NCBI GenBank assembly: GCA_910586655.1
Contig: CAJUIR010000001.1
Span: 244,836-308,835, forward strand
Direction: 5' to 3'
Source: an uncultured Christensenellaceae bacterium
GTDB lineage: Bacteria; Bacillota; Clostridia; Christensenellales; Borkfalkiaceae
Length of the DNA: 64,000 nucleotides
Shown: positions 45,939 through 54,956 of the stretch, piece after piece
Layout: the number at the start of each line of letters is the position of its first letter
Numbering within the stretch: the stretch's first letter is position 1
Translations under genes and position numbers: made by a program
The notes under the pieces: generated by a model
Seen by the model: the letters and a program-made list of their open reading frames with translations, nothing else
Database searches by the model: none
What the model was told of the DNA's origin: nothing

Positions 45939-47195
45939 TTAATTGACTCCGTTCCACGTACGGTTTGTTTTGAACCATTCCGTGTCTTTCAAAACGATCG
46001 CATTGTTCGAACACCAAATTTTCAACGATTTTTCCGCTTCCGCTTCTCCCTTGCCGTAATAGAATACGATATTGCCGTTCATGGAAGTAAACCCTTCGGT
46101 AGAATAGTCGTCGTTAATGATTCCGAGAGAGGTGACGTAAATATTCTTGGTGTGTTTTCCCATGCGGTCGATCGCTTCCTGGGTAGGAAAGGTATTGAGA
46201 TAACGGTCCGGATGTTCCGCATCGGGCTTTTGCGCGTATTCGTAGGTCCCTGCGCAGGTACAGATCGCAATATTTTCGGGTGTGATCCGATTGAGCAAGA
46301 CGTCGTTCGACGAGGTGGACGAACCGTGATGTCCGCCCTTGAACAGCACGCAATGAGGAAGATCGTTGTTCTCCGCCAACGACTGTTCGCCTTTCTTTTC
46401 CAGATCGCCCGTAAACAGATAGTTTTTCGTCTGATCGCCGATTTTTTGCGTTAAAAGCGTACATACCGAGTAATCGTTTTCTCCGCTCGACTTGGTTTCG
46501 TAATACTCCTGATAGAGAATATTCAAAGAAATCGTCTGCGCGTCGTCCAAGAAATACTGTGCTTTTGCACCGTTTTCGCCTTTGACGCATTCGAGTGCGG
46601 TATAAACTTTGGTTCCGCGTTGTTTACACTCTTCGACGGCATTCTGATAGTTTTGAAGGACTTTGGTCTTTTCACCCTTGCTGTTTAAATTATAATTGGA
46701 AAACTGAATGATCGTACCGATTTCGTACCGGTATAAAAAGCCCGTGCGCGATCCGCCTTTTTCCTGTCCTACCAATCCCGCAATATGGTCTTCGTGCGCA
46801 TGCGTTGCAATTACGTATTCCAATATGCCGTCGGTACAGTAACTTGCTACGTAATCGAGCATTGCCTGCGTGGGCGCGGTATTGCTCTTTGCGCCCGCGT
46901 CGATCAGAACTTCCGTATTCCCCGCCTTGATCAAAACGCAATCGCCCGCATTATGTACGCCCAATTCCAAAAAATGCACGGAAAGATCCGCCGACGAAAT
47001 TTCGGCGAGATTGCCGACTCCTACGGGCGTTCGATCCTGTTTTTTATAGACGAAAAAGTACCAGCATACGCCTGCAACGATCGCAAGCACCAGCAACACC
47101 GCAACTGCCGTATAAAAGGCTTTCGGATTCTTTTTTGCGGCTTTTTCGGCGGCGCGCGCCGCTTTTTTCGCCGTGGTTTTTCTTCTCTTTGCCAT
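45939..47195 (-). CDS. Membrane-anchored metallo-beta-lactamase-fold hydrolase (ComEC C-domain-like)
   Basis: 418 residues. A Lys/Ala-rich N-terminal stretch (AKRRKTTAKKAARAAEKAAKK) and one membrane segment (about 27-49) precede an extracellular MBL domain. The metal motif is THAHEDHIAGL and later FTGDLE and KGGHHGSS, as in ComEC/Rec2-type soluble domains. The family hydrolyses phosphoesters, often in nucleic acids. The substrate is unknown; an extracellular nuclease is possible. Confidence 0.83.
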   Translation of the reverse strand: MAKRRKTTAKKAARAAEKAAKKNPKAFYTAVAVLLVLAIVAGVCWYFFVYKKQDRTPVGVGNLAEISSADLSVHFLELGVHNAGDCVLIKAGNTEVLIDAGAKSNTAPTQAMLDYVASYCTDGILEYVIATHAHEDHIAGLVGQEKGGSRTGFLYRYEIGTIIQFSNYNLNSKGEKTKVLQNYQNAVEECKQRGTKVYTALECVKGENGAKAQYFLDDAQTISLNILYQEYYETKSSGENDYSVCTLLTQKIGDQTKNYLFTGDLEKKGEQSLAENNDLPHCVLFKGGHHGSSTSSNDVLLNRITPENIAICTCAGTYEYAQKPDAEHPDRYLNTFPTQEAIDRMGKHTKNIYVTSLGIINDDYSTEGFTSMNGNIVFYYGKGEAEAEKSLKIWCSNNAIVLKDTEWFKTNRTWNGVN

Positions 47196-47211
47196 GCCGA
47201 TCCCTCTTAAG

Positions 47212-48426
47212 TTATAATATTACGCCGTTTAAAAGAAGCAGTTTTTGCGCCGTTTCCACGCTGTCGACGCCCGTCTTGTTTTTGACGGGAGCAAATTCTT
47301 TTTCGCGTTCCGCTTCGTAGGGAAGACAACTGCCCATCAATCGCACCATATCGAGGATCAGCGTTTCGAATTTATAACCGTTGACCTCGTCGGGTTCCGT
47401 CAACATACCGTCTTCGTTTAAAAAGGATATTTTTTTCTTGACTGTATGGACGGGAATTTTTTGCGACGCAATCTCCGCAAGAGTGCTTGCATGGAACAGA
47501 TAATTCAGCGTGACGCCGTAAGAATAGACCAGTTCGCCCGACGAATCTTGAAGCGTTGCAAGACGCTCGGGAAGTTCATAATATTCGACTACACAGGGAA
47601 GTCCGTCTCTCTGACAGAGTAGCCCCACCTTTTCTTCTGGACGGTTTTTCCTGACAAACTTCGCACCGCACTTTTTTCCGCTTACGATCGTTGCGCCAAC
47701 AAACACAGGGTCTGCGATCCTCTGCAAGACGTTATCGACCGCAACCACGTTGAACCATTCCGCATTGGAAAGCAATCTATCTTTCAGCAACCCCGCGCGT
47801 TCCAACGAGCGGTACCAACCGCCGTTTCCGTTGGGTGAAGTTGCGACTTTTCCCCTTCCTTCCAGCAAGAGTTTCCCCGAAAAGTCTACGCAAGGCGCCA
47901 TCTCCTGTACAAAAAAACGAACGTGAGACGCAGGGTATCCGAAGTAAGAATGCTTTGCAAAAAAAGTGCGCGTCTCTTCGTCGTTCTTTTCGCTCGTCAT
48001 GATCAAAAGCGGAACGTAAGCGTCGCACTGCGTACAGACTTTTTTTAAATTATCGATTAGTTGCTCGAAAATATATAACGGACGCGTGATCCCGATATTA
48101 TACGTTCCCTTGGGTGAAGAAGTGCCCAGCCGCGTTCCCTGACCGCCGGCAAGAAGTACGGCTATGATTTTACCCTGTCTGATCGCCTCCGTTCCGATTT
48201 TCAGATATTCGCTCCGATGCGTTTCGATTTCGCGTAAAGACAATCCTTCGATGGGACTGATGTCGCCTGAATTTTCTTCCCAGACGGCGTTCATGCTTTC
48301 AAAAATACTCCAATCGATTTGACCGATTTGTTGTTCGAATTGTTTTCGTTCCGCCTCGTTCCACTGCATGTAATCACGCATCAGATGCGATTGTCCGTGC
48401 ATTTCGAGTAATGATTTGATTTCCAC
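47212..48426 (-). CDS. UDP-sugar pyrophosphorylase (UDPGP family, UAP1-like)
   Basis: 404 residues from GTG at 48426 with GGGAGGAAG before it. The nucleotide loop AVLLAGGQGTRLGTSSPKGTYNIGI is that of the eukaryote-type UDPGP family, followed by LIMTSEKNDEET, FFVQEMAPCVD and GNGGWYRSLERAG (usually GNGG-x-Y). It makes UDP-GlcNAc or UDP-glucose from UTP and the sugar phosphate; UDP-GlcNAc is likelier from the UAP1-like SPKG pattern. It has its own promoter. Confidence 0.87.
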   Translation of the reverse strand: MEIKSLLEMHGQSHLMRDYMQWNEAERKQFEQQIGQIDWSIFESMNAVWEENSGDISPIEGLSLREIETHRSEYLKIGTEAIRQGKIIAVLLAGGQGTRLGTSSPKGTYNIGITRPLYIFEQLIDNLKKVCTQCDAYVPLLIMTSEKNDEETRTFFAKHSYFGYPASHVRFFVQEMAPCVDFSGKLLLEGRGKVATSPNGNGGWYRSLERAGLLKDRLLSNAEWFNVVAVDNVLQRIADPVFVGATIVSGKKCGAKFVRKNRPEEKVGLLCQRDGLPCVVEYYELPERLATLQDSSGELVYSYGVTLNYLFHASTLAEIASQKIPVHTVKKKISFLNEDGMLTEPDEVNGYKFETLILDMVRLMGSCLPYEAEREKEFAPVKNKTGVDSVETAQKLLLLNGVIL

Positions 48427-48455
48427 AGAACGCTTCCTCCCGATAGAATGATTTT

Positions 48456-48484
48456 ATTATAGAGAATCCCGTTTAAAAAGTCAA
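48456..48484 (-). promoter_or_regulatory. Promoter of the UDP-sugar pyrophosphorylase gene
   Basis: Minus strand TTGACT (48484-48479), 17 bases, TATAAT (48461-48456), 30 bases before the GTG start. Confidence 0.8.
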
Positions 48485-48515
48485 CTTCCGTTTCGGTTTT
48501 CTATTAAAATAAATC

Positions 48516-48538
48516 GGGCGCGGTACTCCGCGCCCGTT
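48516..48538 (-). terminator. Terminator of the uL15-like-domain gene
   Basis: Stem cgggcgcgg/ccgcgcccg with a four-base loop, followed by ATTTATTTT on the minus strand, about ten bases after the stop. Confidence 0.85.
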
Positions 48539-48548
48539 GAGATTCGAT

Positions 48549-49895
48549 TTAATCGCTGCGTTTTCGATAAACGTTTCCGCCCGCAAGGACGATCATTTTG
48601 ACTGCGGCAAGCGAAAAATCGTCTGCTTCCACTTCCAGCGATTTCGCAAGAGCGCCGCGCGCCAGAACCTTGACGTAAGTCGCTTTTTTATTGAGGAACG
48701 GAATGCGGTCGCGCATGGCTTCGAGTGTTACCGATTCCCCCTCCTCAAAGTATTCGCCCAACGTATCGACGTTGACGATCGTCTGTTTCCCTCTCACGCT
48801 GGCATTTCCGCTTTCGCGCACCAACACTTCGGCGATTTCGTCTTTTAATAATTCTTCGGCTGCCGCAACCGTAACTTCGCGCGGTACCTCGATTTCCAAC
48901 TCGCCGTTTTTGATCGAAGTTTCCTCTTCAAAGATATTCTTACGTTCTTTGATGAGTTTGATCAGACCGCGTTCCAACAGCGGCTCGTTCTCTTCGTAAG
49001 TGAAATCTGCCGCGTAGTCGAAAGGTTCCGCCTCGATCCGTTGCGTATCCGCAAACATTTCGGCAATCAATTCTTTTGCATACCGTAAACGGCGGTTGTT
49101 TTTGATGCGGTATAAACAGGGCGTATCTTCGTTCTTTTTCACGTCCGAAACGTCGTTCAATATATATTTGCTGTTTTCGTATTTTTGCGGATCAAGCGCA
49201 AGATAAAGACAAAGCGTTTTTCCGCGCATCGCAAGTTTTGCATAACAGTTTCTTCCTTTGCGGAAGGTATCCTGTCTCCAACTGATGCGCGAATGCACTT
49301 TTTTATAAGACAGCAATTCGTTTTTCAATTCGCTGTAATACGCCTTGTTTTCATCGCTCGCCTGTTTTAACTTGGCGGTAAACGATTTATCGTAACGTAC
49401 GTTCACGAGTCGGTTGGCGGATACCACGACGATTTTACGGATAATGCGCGTGTCGCCCTTTACCTCCTCTGTGATCTGTTCTGCGGGAGCGGCGGAAGGC
49501 GTTTGCGAAACGGGTTCGTAAACGGTCGTCTGTTTGGTCGTAACCGTCACTTCCGGTTGCGCCGCACATGTTACGATCTTTCTTTCCGTTTCGACCGATT
49601 CCACGTCCGATTTTCCTTTCTTTTCCGAAACGGCTTGCGGCGAAGGCTGCCGAAGCGGAACTTCGACCGGTTCTTTTTCAAGATCCGTATTTTCGGGCGC
49701 AACAGCCGAACGTTCGTCCGAAAGCGGATTCGTCGTCACTTGCACTTCCGTCACAGGTTCGACAAAGGTTTCTTTGACAATGGGCGACGGATCGTATACG
49801 GGATGAACGGATTGCGGCGTCTCTTGCGGTTGCTCGCGATTTTGCCTGGCTTTTTTTCTGCCGAAAATTCGCCTGAAAAATTCTATCAGTCTCAT
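48549..49895 (-). CDS. Large protein with a conserved middle domain and C-terminal uL15-like domain
   Basis: 448 residues. Residues 1-20 are basic and hydrophobic (RLIEFFRRIFGRKK), 21-150 are Pro/Glu/Thr-rich and probably disordered. A middle domain (about 160-275) has SYKKVHSRISWR, RGKTLCLYLALDP and RRLRYAKELI, a set I associate with uncharacterised Clostridia proteins. Residues about 370-448 resemble the end of ribosomal protein uL15: TIVNVDTLGEYFEEGESVTLEAM, YVKVLARGALAKSLEVEADDFSLAAVKMIVLAGG. It is not the ribosomal protein itself (far too long, wrong context). Role unknown. It has a strong promoter and terminator of its own. Confidence 0.75.
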   Translation of the reverse strand: MRLIEFFRRIFGRKKARQNREQPQETPQSVHPVYDPSPIVKETFVEPVTEVQVTTNPLSDERSAVAPENTDLEKEPVEVPLRQPSPQAVSEKKGKSDVESVETERKIVTCAAQPEVTVTTKQTTVYEPVSQTPSAAPAEQITEEVKGDTRIIRKIVVVSANRLVNVRYDKSFTAKLKQASDENKAYYSELKNELLSYKKVHSRISWRQDTFRKGRNCYAKLAMRGKTLCLYLALDPQKYENSKYILNDVSDVKKNEDTPCLYRIKNNRRLRYAKELIAEMFADTQRIEAEPFDYAADFTYEENEPLLERGLIKLIKERKNIFEEETSIKNGELEIEVPREVTVAAAEELLKDEIAEVLVRESGNASVRGKQTIVNVDTLGEYFEEGESVTLEAMRDRIPFLNKKATYVKVLARGALAKSLEVEADDFSLAAVKMIVLAGGNVYRKRSD

Positions 49896-49954
49896 TGAAG
49901 TCCTCCCGATTATCTTCTTTTGCGCAATTTTTGCGTATGTTTTGTACTTTACAT

Positions 49955-49982
49955 ATTATATCATTTTTTTTCTGATTGTCAA
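49955..49982 (-). promoter_or_regulatory. Promoter of the uL15-like-domain gene
   Basis: Minus strand TTGACA (49982-49977), 16 bases, TATAAT (49960-49955), 60 bases before the ATG, with GGGAGGA as RBS. Confidence 0.85.
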
Positions 49983-50006
49983 GACCCGATTTTTTATTAA
50001 AATATG

Positions 50007-50032
50007 AAAACCGACGCAACCGCGTCGGTTTT
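50007..50032 (-). terminator. Terminator of spoIVA
   Basis: Stem aaaaccgacgc/gcgtcggtttt with a four-base loop, then T-rich sequence on the minus strand, 14 bases after the spoIVA stop. Confidence 0.85.
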
Positions 50033-50045
50033 CAATGAATTTGAT

Positions 50046-51512
50046 TTAAAGTAGAATACAGATCACTCCGCCCTTGCCCTCGTTGACGATGCGCGTGACG
50101 GTTTTACGCATTTTTCTGCGCACGCCCTCGCCCATAGAACGGTTTTTGACAAACAATTCTTCACCGAGCATTTCTTTGAGCGTTCTGCCGAACATGTTGG
50201 TATTCCACGCCCGTTCGGGTTCGGTTTCCATGTCCGTGGAGATTTGTTTGACAAACTGTGCGCTCTGCTCTGCGTTTCCGAGCGCGGGACGAACTTCGCC
50301 GCTCACGTCGACGCGGATAATATGGTAACTGGGCGCGTCGGCATGGAAATTGACTCCTACTCTGCCGCTCTTTTTCACGACCTTCGGTTCGGAAAGGCTC
50401 ATCTCCGATTCCTCGGGCGGTACGATCCCGTAACCGAATTCCTGCGCGTCCGCAAACGCCTGCCCCACGCGCTCGTAAACTTTCTTTGCGTTTGAAAGTC
50501 CTACGATATAATTCATAAGCGCAAAATCGTCTTTGATCTCCTCACCACATTGCTCGCCGAGAATCTGATAGAATGCGCCCTCTTTCGCGTTGACACGGCA
50601 TTTGACACGACCCGTAGACGCGTCCATTTCAACCGACGCGGGCGGAAGCAGACAGTCGCTGTCGGAAAAAAGCGTATCGAGCAACGCGCAATCGCTCATC
50701 TTGCGGATATCGGGCGCCAAGGCGCGGATCCCGCCGAGCACTTCGTTGATGAACGGGCTATCCGCATCGAGTACGCGCATCCAATCGGGCAGATCCACGT
50801 CGATGGAAACAACCGGAAATTCATATAGAATCCGTTCCAGAACGCTGTGAATGCCCTCTGCGGTGATTTGTTCCGCATTGACGGCAAGCACGGGAGCGCG
50901 ATACTTTTCTTCCAGTTGCGCGCGAAGCGATTCCGCATTTTTCGGTTCCGCACAGTTCAAAAGGATCACGAACGGTTTGCCGATTTCTTTCAGTTCGGTA
51001 TATGCGCGTTCTTCCGCTTCCTCGTATGCTTGGCGCGAAATACCCGTCACAGACCCGTCCGTCGTCATTAAAATGCCGATCGTGGAATGATCGCGGATCA
51101 CGCGCTGTGTGCCCTCCGTCGCCGCCAATTCAAAGGTAACGGGAGAATCGTTCCAAGGCGTTTTTACAAGTCGGGGCTCGCCCTCCTCTTCGAAACCTGC
51201 CGCCCCCGCCACGGGGAACCCGACGCAATCGATCAAACGCACGCGCGCAACGGCTTCCTTTACACGGATCTCCGCCGCCTCTTCGGGTACGAATTTCGGT
51301 TCGGTCGTCATCACGGTCTTGCCTGCCGCCGATTGCGGTAATTCATCCGAATACCGCTGTTTTTTGCCGCCTTCCACTTGAGGCAAAACGAGTTCCTGCA
51401 TAAATTTTTTGATGAACGTCGATTTGCCTGTTCTTACGGGACCGACTACGCCGATGTAAATATCTCCGCCCGTCCGCGTAGCAATGTTCTCGTATACGCT
51501 GAAATTTTCCAT
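50046..51512 (-). CDS. spoIVA: Stage IV sporulation protein A (spore-coat ATPase)
   Basis: 488 residues, normal length. The N-terminal domain has Walker A GPVRTGKSTFIK and the sequence LIDCVGFPV typical of the TRAFAC-type ATPase domain of SpoIVA. The protein polymerises on the outer forespore membrane as the coat basement layer. It ends MGEGVRRKMRKTVTRIVNEGKGGVICILL, conserved at the C-terminus. GGAGGCG lies before the ATG. A possible SigE promoter is upstream. Confidence 0.97.
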   Translation of the reverse strand: MENFSVYENIATRTGGDIYIGVVGPVRTGKSTFIKKFMQELVLPQVEGGKKQRYSDELPQSAAGKTVMTTEPKFVPEEAAEIRVKEAVARVRLIDCVGFPVAGAAGFEEEGEPRLVKTPWNDSPVTFELAATEGTQRVIRDHSTIGILMTTDGSVTGISRQAYEEAEERAYTELKEIGKPFVILLNCAEPKNAESLRAQLEEKYRAPVLAVNAEQITAEGIHSVLERILYEFPVVSIDVDLPDWMRVLDADSPFINEVLGGIRALAPDIRKMSDCALLDTLFSDSDCLLPPASVEMDASTGRVKCRVNAKEGAFYQILGEQCGEEIKDDFALMNYIVGLSNAKKVYERVGQAFADAQEFGYGIVPPEESEMSLSEPKVVKKSGRVGVNFHADAPSYHIIRVDVSGEVRPALGNAEQSAQFVKQISTDMETEPERAWNTNMFGRTLKEMLGEELFVKNRSMGEGVRRKMRKTVTRIVNEGKGGVICILL

Positions 51513-51547
51513 AAAATAAACGCCTCCGCCGATAATGCTTGTGGAAT

Positions 51548-51576
51548 ACTATATGGCGGAACGCGTTTGATTATGT
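51548..51576 (-). promoter_or_regulatory. Possible SigE promoter of spoIVA
   Basis: Minus strand ACATAAT (51576-51570), 14 bases, CATATAGT (51555-51548), close to the SigE pattern (ATATT / CATACAnT). spoIVA is SigE-dependent in B. subtilis. The match is imperfect. Confidence 0.4.
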
Positions 51577-51600
51577 TATATTTTAAGATTTTTTTTGAAT

Positions 51601-52428
51601 TTATCCGGCGGTTTTTTCAGGGTCGGCGGAAAGTGCGGACTGCTCCGAAATTTCAAGATAATACGCATCCTGCGTAAAGTCGCGCTCACGGGAATACTCA
51701 CCGCCCAACGCCTCTATCGCGCATTTCAGTTCCCGAAATTCAAGATAGTTGATATCGTCCCTGTCGATCGTTTCAAGAAGCACAGGAAGCGCCGCCTCGT
51801 CTCCGTAAGACGCAAGATACGCCGAATGCAGCGGAAAGTCGTCGCCGCTGCGGAACGCGCCGAGAAGCGTCTGCAACACACGGGCATCGCGCGACGTAAC
51901 GCGCGAAAGTATTTCCAGCATCAGTTCCCGCTCGATCCCGCGTTCGTAATAAGCAAGCGCAAGTTCTTTCGCCGAATCCGCGCCCGCTTTCAAGAGTTCT
52001 ACAATCGGATCTTTTACGGATTCGTCGACGTTTTGGGAAAGCAATTCGAAATAAGCGGGAAACGCCTTAGGGTCGCCGCCGATCAAATCGACCGCAAAAG
52101 CAACCAGTCGGCTGTCGCCGCTGTTCAGCAACGTTAACAACCCGTCGGGATTGCCGCGCGATTCCAGTTCCCGACGCAGAAAATCGGACACGGGCACATC
52201 TTCCCGAATATGGCGCGTGAGGAGCGTCAGCAACCGGCTGTCCGTCATTTCGCGATAATACCCTATCGGCGTATTGCCGATTTTTGCAATGCGGATATTT
52301 CCGAATTTACAGTATAATTTGGGAATGATCGCTTCCCACTGTTTTTCGGTGTATTTTCCCGCGTTCTGTTTCATATATTGGGCAAGTTTTTCTTCGAACA
52401 ATCCGTCGAAATCAATGAGTTGGTCCAT
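51601..52428 (-). CDS. HEAT-repeat-like protein of unknown function
   Basis: 275 residues, no membrane segment or signal. It is almost wholly helical with repeated short helices (DSRLLTLLTRHIRE, GNPDGLLTLLNSGDSRLVAFAVDLIGG, DESVKDPIVELLKAGADSAKELALAYY), resembling HEAT/ARM repeats. It follows the TPR protein with 12 bases between and precedes spoIVA. No catalytic motif; probably a scaffold. Confidence 0.7.
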   Translation of the reverse strand: MDQLIDFDGLFEEKLAQYMKQNAGKYTEKQWEAIIPKLYCKFGNIRIAKIGNTPIGYYREMTDSRLLTLLTRHIREDVPVSDFLRRELESRGNPDGLLTLLNSGDSRLVAFAVDLIGGDPKAFPAYFELLSQNVDESVKDPIVELLKAGADSAKELALAYYERGIERELMLEILSRVTSRDARVLQTLLGAFRSGDDFPLHSAYLASYGDEAALPVLLETIDRDDINYLEFRELKCAIEALGGEYSRERDFTQDAYYLEISEQSALSADPEKTAG

Positions 52429-52440
52429 ATTTCCCTTAAC

Positions 52441-54087
52441 TTATATGAGATAGTTGAGTATCTGCTCGGTGACGCCGCGATCCGCTTCGAAAATCTCAAC
52501 GATTTTGTTCAAACCGCGTTCCCCCTTCCGTAAGCGTGCTTCGCGGTAAATTGCCGCCGCAAGCGCGGCGCGCTCATCGAACAGATCCCATGCTTCTTCG
52601 CTCGAAAGAATTTCGTACAATTCCTCCGCCACCACGCAGATTTTATGTTCGTTGTCCTCTTCCAAAATGGCAAACTTGGCATAGACGTCCGCAAACGCAA
52701 GCAGAAACTCCTCGTTTTTGCGGCTGCCGATTTCGATCGCATGCGTAAAATATTCTTTATAAATATTGCAAAGTACGGTACCGAACGAGTCTTCCTCGTT
52801 GCGAAGAGTCAGTTCGTGCAACACCGTGAGTTTTACAATATCGTCCGCCTCGCAGTCAAGCAGTATTTCCCGCAAAAAAGCATCGGCGCGAATTTTTACG
52901 GCAACCTTGGCGGCAAGCATCTGCAATTTTTCGTCCCGCCCTTCCATTTCGTCGAATGCAATGCGGAAAAATTCGTTCACTTCGGGAAGTTGGCTCAGTT
53001 TTCTCAGTTCGATGTCGTCATCCACTTCGTTTGCCGCAAGCAGGAACCCCGCCACTGCGTTATACTCTTCTTCGGGTACGCGGTAATAATATGTCATGTT
53101 GAATTTCTCGCCGCCGTTCATTTCTTCCCGCATGCGGACGAGATAATATCCCGCCACCGCCTTGCGCGGATAGACGGTCGTGAGACGTTCGAGCGAGTCG
53201 ATCGCTTCTTCGATCCGACCTGTTCTGTAAGCGGACACGGCATGAAAATAGAGAATGTTTTCGTCGTAAGGGAGTCTGTTCTTTAAGATGCAGAGTTTTT
53301 CATATGCCTCCGCGTCAAGCCCCGTTTCGCAGAGCGCGGTCGCGATGCGGTATAAATCGTCCGTAGAATCGGACGGGAGCGAGGCAAGACGTTTTGCAAT
53401 TTTCTTTGCCTCTTCCCGATTTTCGCGCGCGCCCAGTACGGCGCAGTAGGTCGTCAGCGCCTGTACGTTATCGGGATAAACGTCGAGAAGCGCTAACGCT
53501 TCTTTTTCCGCCGCATCCTCATCCCCGACCATGAGCGAACACATCGAACAGATCCCTGCCGCCGTAGGATAATCGGGACTGCGCGGCGATACCGAAGACA
53601 GAATTTCGCGTGCTTCGTCGAGTTTTCCGGATTTCAGAAGCGAAAGCCCTTCGGCAAGAATCTCGGGCGCTTCCTCGTCGTCGGAACGGACCAGACGAAG
53701 TTTCGGCGAATACTTTTCGGTAAACAAATCCGCAAGCGGGATTTCGTCGTTCAGATACCGCTGGTAATACATTGCGGACTGGACTTCCCTGCCCATATTC
53801 ATGAACGCAATGGCAAGCCCTTCGTATCCTTCCGAAAAATCCGCTTCGTTACAGGTATCGAGAAAACGGAACCAAGCGTCCGCCGCAAGCGGATACAGTT
53901 CCATTTCTTCGTAAATATCCGCGGCAAGCGCGGCAGCGTCGGCGCTGGGCGCATACATCGCATTGCGCTTGTTGAGGAGCGTGAGCGCGCCGAGATAATT
54001 CCCCTCCTGAAAACGTTTTTCTACGCTTTCGAGCAGAAATTCGTCGCTGAAATCCAACTTTTTCACATGGTCGTCTTTTCTTCTCAT
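52441..54087 (-). CDS. TPR-repeat protein
   Basis: 548 residues from the ATG at 54087 (GGAGGGGAA before it); the frame runs on to 54447, but that part overlaps hslO. Repeats such as FQEGNYLGALTLLNKRNAMY, AADIYEEMELYPLAADAWFRFLD, LLKSGKLDEAREIL, AVSAYRTGRIEEAIDSLERLTTVYP fit tetratricopeptide helices. No signal peptide. It overlaps hslO by four bases (ATGA) and continues into the HEAT-like gene. It likely mediates protein contacts. Confidence 0.82.
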   Translation of the reverse strand: MRRKDDHVKKLDFSDEFLLESVEKRFQEGNYLGALTLLNKRNAMYAPSADAAALAADIYEEMELYPLAADAWFRFLDTCNEADFSEGYEGLAIAFMNMGREVQSAMYYQRYLNDEIPLADLFTEKYSPKLRLVRSDDEEAPEILAEGLSLLKSGKLDEAREILSSVSPRSPDYPTAAGICSMCSLMVGDEDAAEKEALALLDVYPDNVQALTTYCAVLGARENREEAKKIAKRLASLPSDSTDDLYRIATALCETGLDAEAYEKLCILKNRLPYDENILYFHAVSAYRTGRIEEAIDSLERLTTVYPRKAVAGYYLVRMREEMNGGEKFNMTYYYRVPEEEYNAVAGFLLAANEVDDDIELRKLSQLPEVNEFFRIAFDEMEGRDEKLQMLAAKVAVKIRADAFLREILLDCEADDIVKLTVLHELTLRNEEDSFGTVLCNIYKEYFTHAIEIGSRKNEEFLLAFADVYAKFAILEEDNEHKICVVAEELYEILSSEEAWDLFDERAALAAAIYREARLRKGERGLNKIVEIFEADRGVTEQILNYLI

Positions 54088-54956
54088 TTCCCCTCCTTTT
54101 CCGAGAACAGCGCGGAAACCGCATGTCCGTCGAAATCGTAATCGGTGTTGCAATAGTGGCAGTGGATCGAAATGTGACCCTTTTCTTTCAAAAGCGCTTT
54201 CGCGTCCGATTCGCCGAGCGCCAGGATCAGATTTTGCGTTTTCTCGCGCGAACAGAAACAACGGTAACGGATTTCCCTTGTATGAAAGGGTCTGTTCTCT
54301 ACAAGGGCAACAATCCCTTCCGCGCCCTGCATTTGGATCAGCGACGAAACCGAAGAAAATTTTGCGATCTCGCGCTCGCATCTTGCAAGGATATTTTCGT
54401 CCGCGCCGGGGAGCGGTTGTAAAAACACGCCTCCCGCGCCGAAACATTTTCCGTCCGTCCCGACCTTGACACCCAGCGCGACGGCTGTGGGGCGCTGTTC
54501 GCTGATGAGGAAATACGCCGAAAAATCTTCGGCGATTTCTCCCGTGACGAGCGGACAGGTTCCCGTAAAGGGCAAGCCGTTTTTATCGTCGCGTACAACG
54601 GTGAGCGTACCCGATTTCCCGACGTACGCGCCGACGTCGAGTTTTCCGTCTTTGCGGGGCGGAAGCATCGTTTGAGGGTGTTCCACAAATCCGCGCAGGT
54701 TGAGTTCGCCGTCTCCCGAAATACAGATCTTACCCCCCTTCCCTCCGCCGTTTACGGTAACCGAAAGTGCGCTGTCTCCTTTGAGCCAACTGCAAAGATA
54801 TGCCGCCGCGGTTGCCGTGCGTCCGAACGCCGCCGCGGCGACGGGCGTAAATTTGTGACGGGAAATCGCCTCGTTCACAAATTCGGTGGTATCGAGCACG
54901 GCGAGAGACACGCTGTCTCCCCATACGAGCGTTTTTAAGATTTTACTTTTTTGCAT
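54084..54956 (-). CDS. hslO: 33 kDa chaperonin Hsp33
   Basis: 290 residues. The redox-switch Cys pairs are CFC-S near residue 234 and CHYC near 266; together they bind zinc. The N-terminal part has the family blocks AAAAFGRTATAAAYLCSWLKG and KDNGLPFTGTCPLVTGE-like. It holds unfolding proteins under oxidative stress when the zinc is released. It overlaps the methyltransferase gene by 22 bases. Confidence 0.94.
   Translation of the reverse strand: MQKSKILKTLVWGDSVSLAVLDTTEFVNEAISRHKFTPVAAAAFGRTATAAAYLCSWLKGDSALSVTVNGGGKGGKICISGDGELNLRGFVEHPQTMLPPRKDGKLDVGAYVGKSGTLTVVRDDKNGLPFTGTCPLVTGEIAEDFSAYFLISEQRPTAVALGVKVGTDGKCFGAGGVFLQPLPGADENILARCEREIAKFSSVSSLIQMQGAEGIVALVENRPFHTREIRYRCFCSREKTQNLILALGESDAKALLKEKGHISIHCHYCNTDYDFDGHAVSALFSEKEGK

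Noticed and set aside
54088..54447. Upstream extension of the TPR protein
   Set aside because: Out-of-frame overlap with hslO; a good GGAGG site and an ATGA overlap support the start at 54087.
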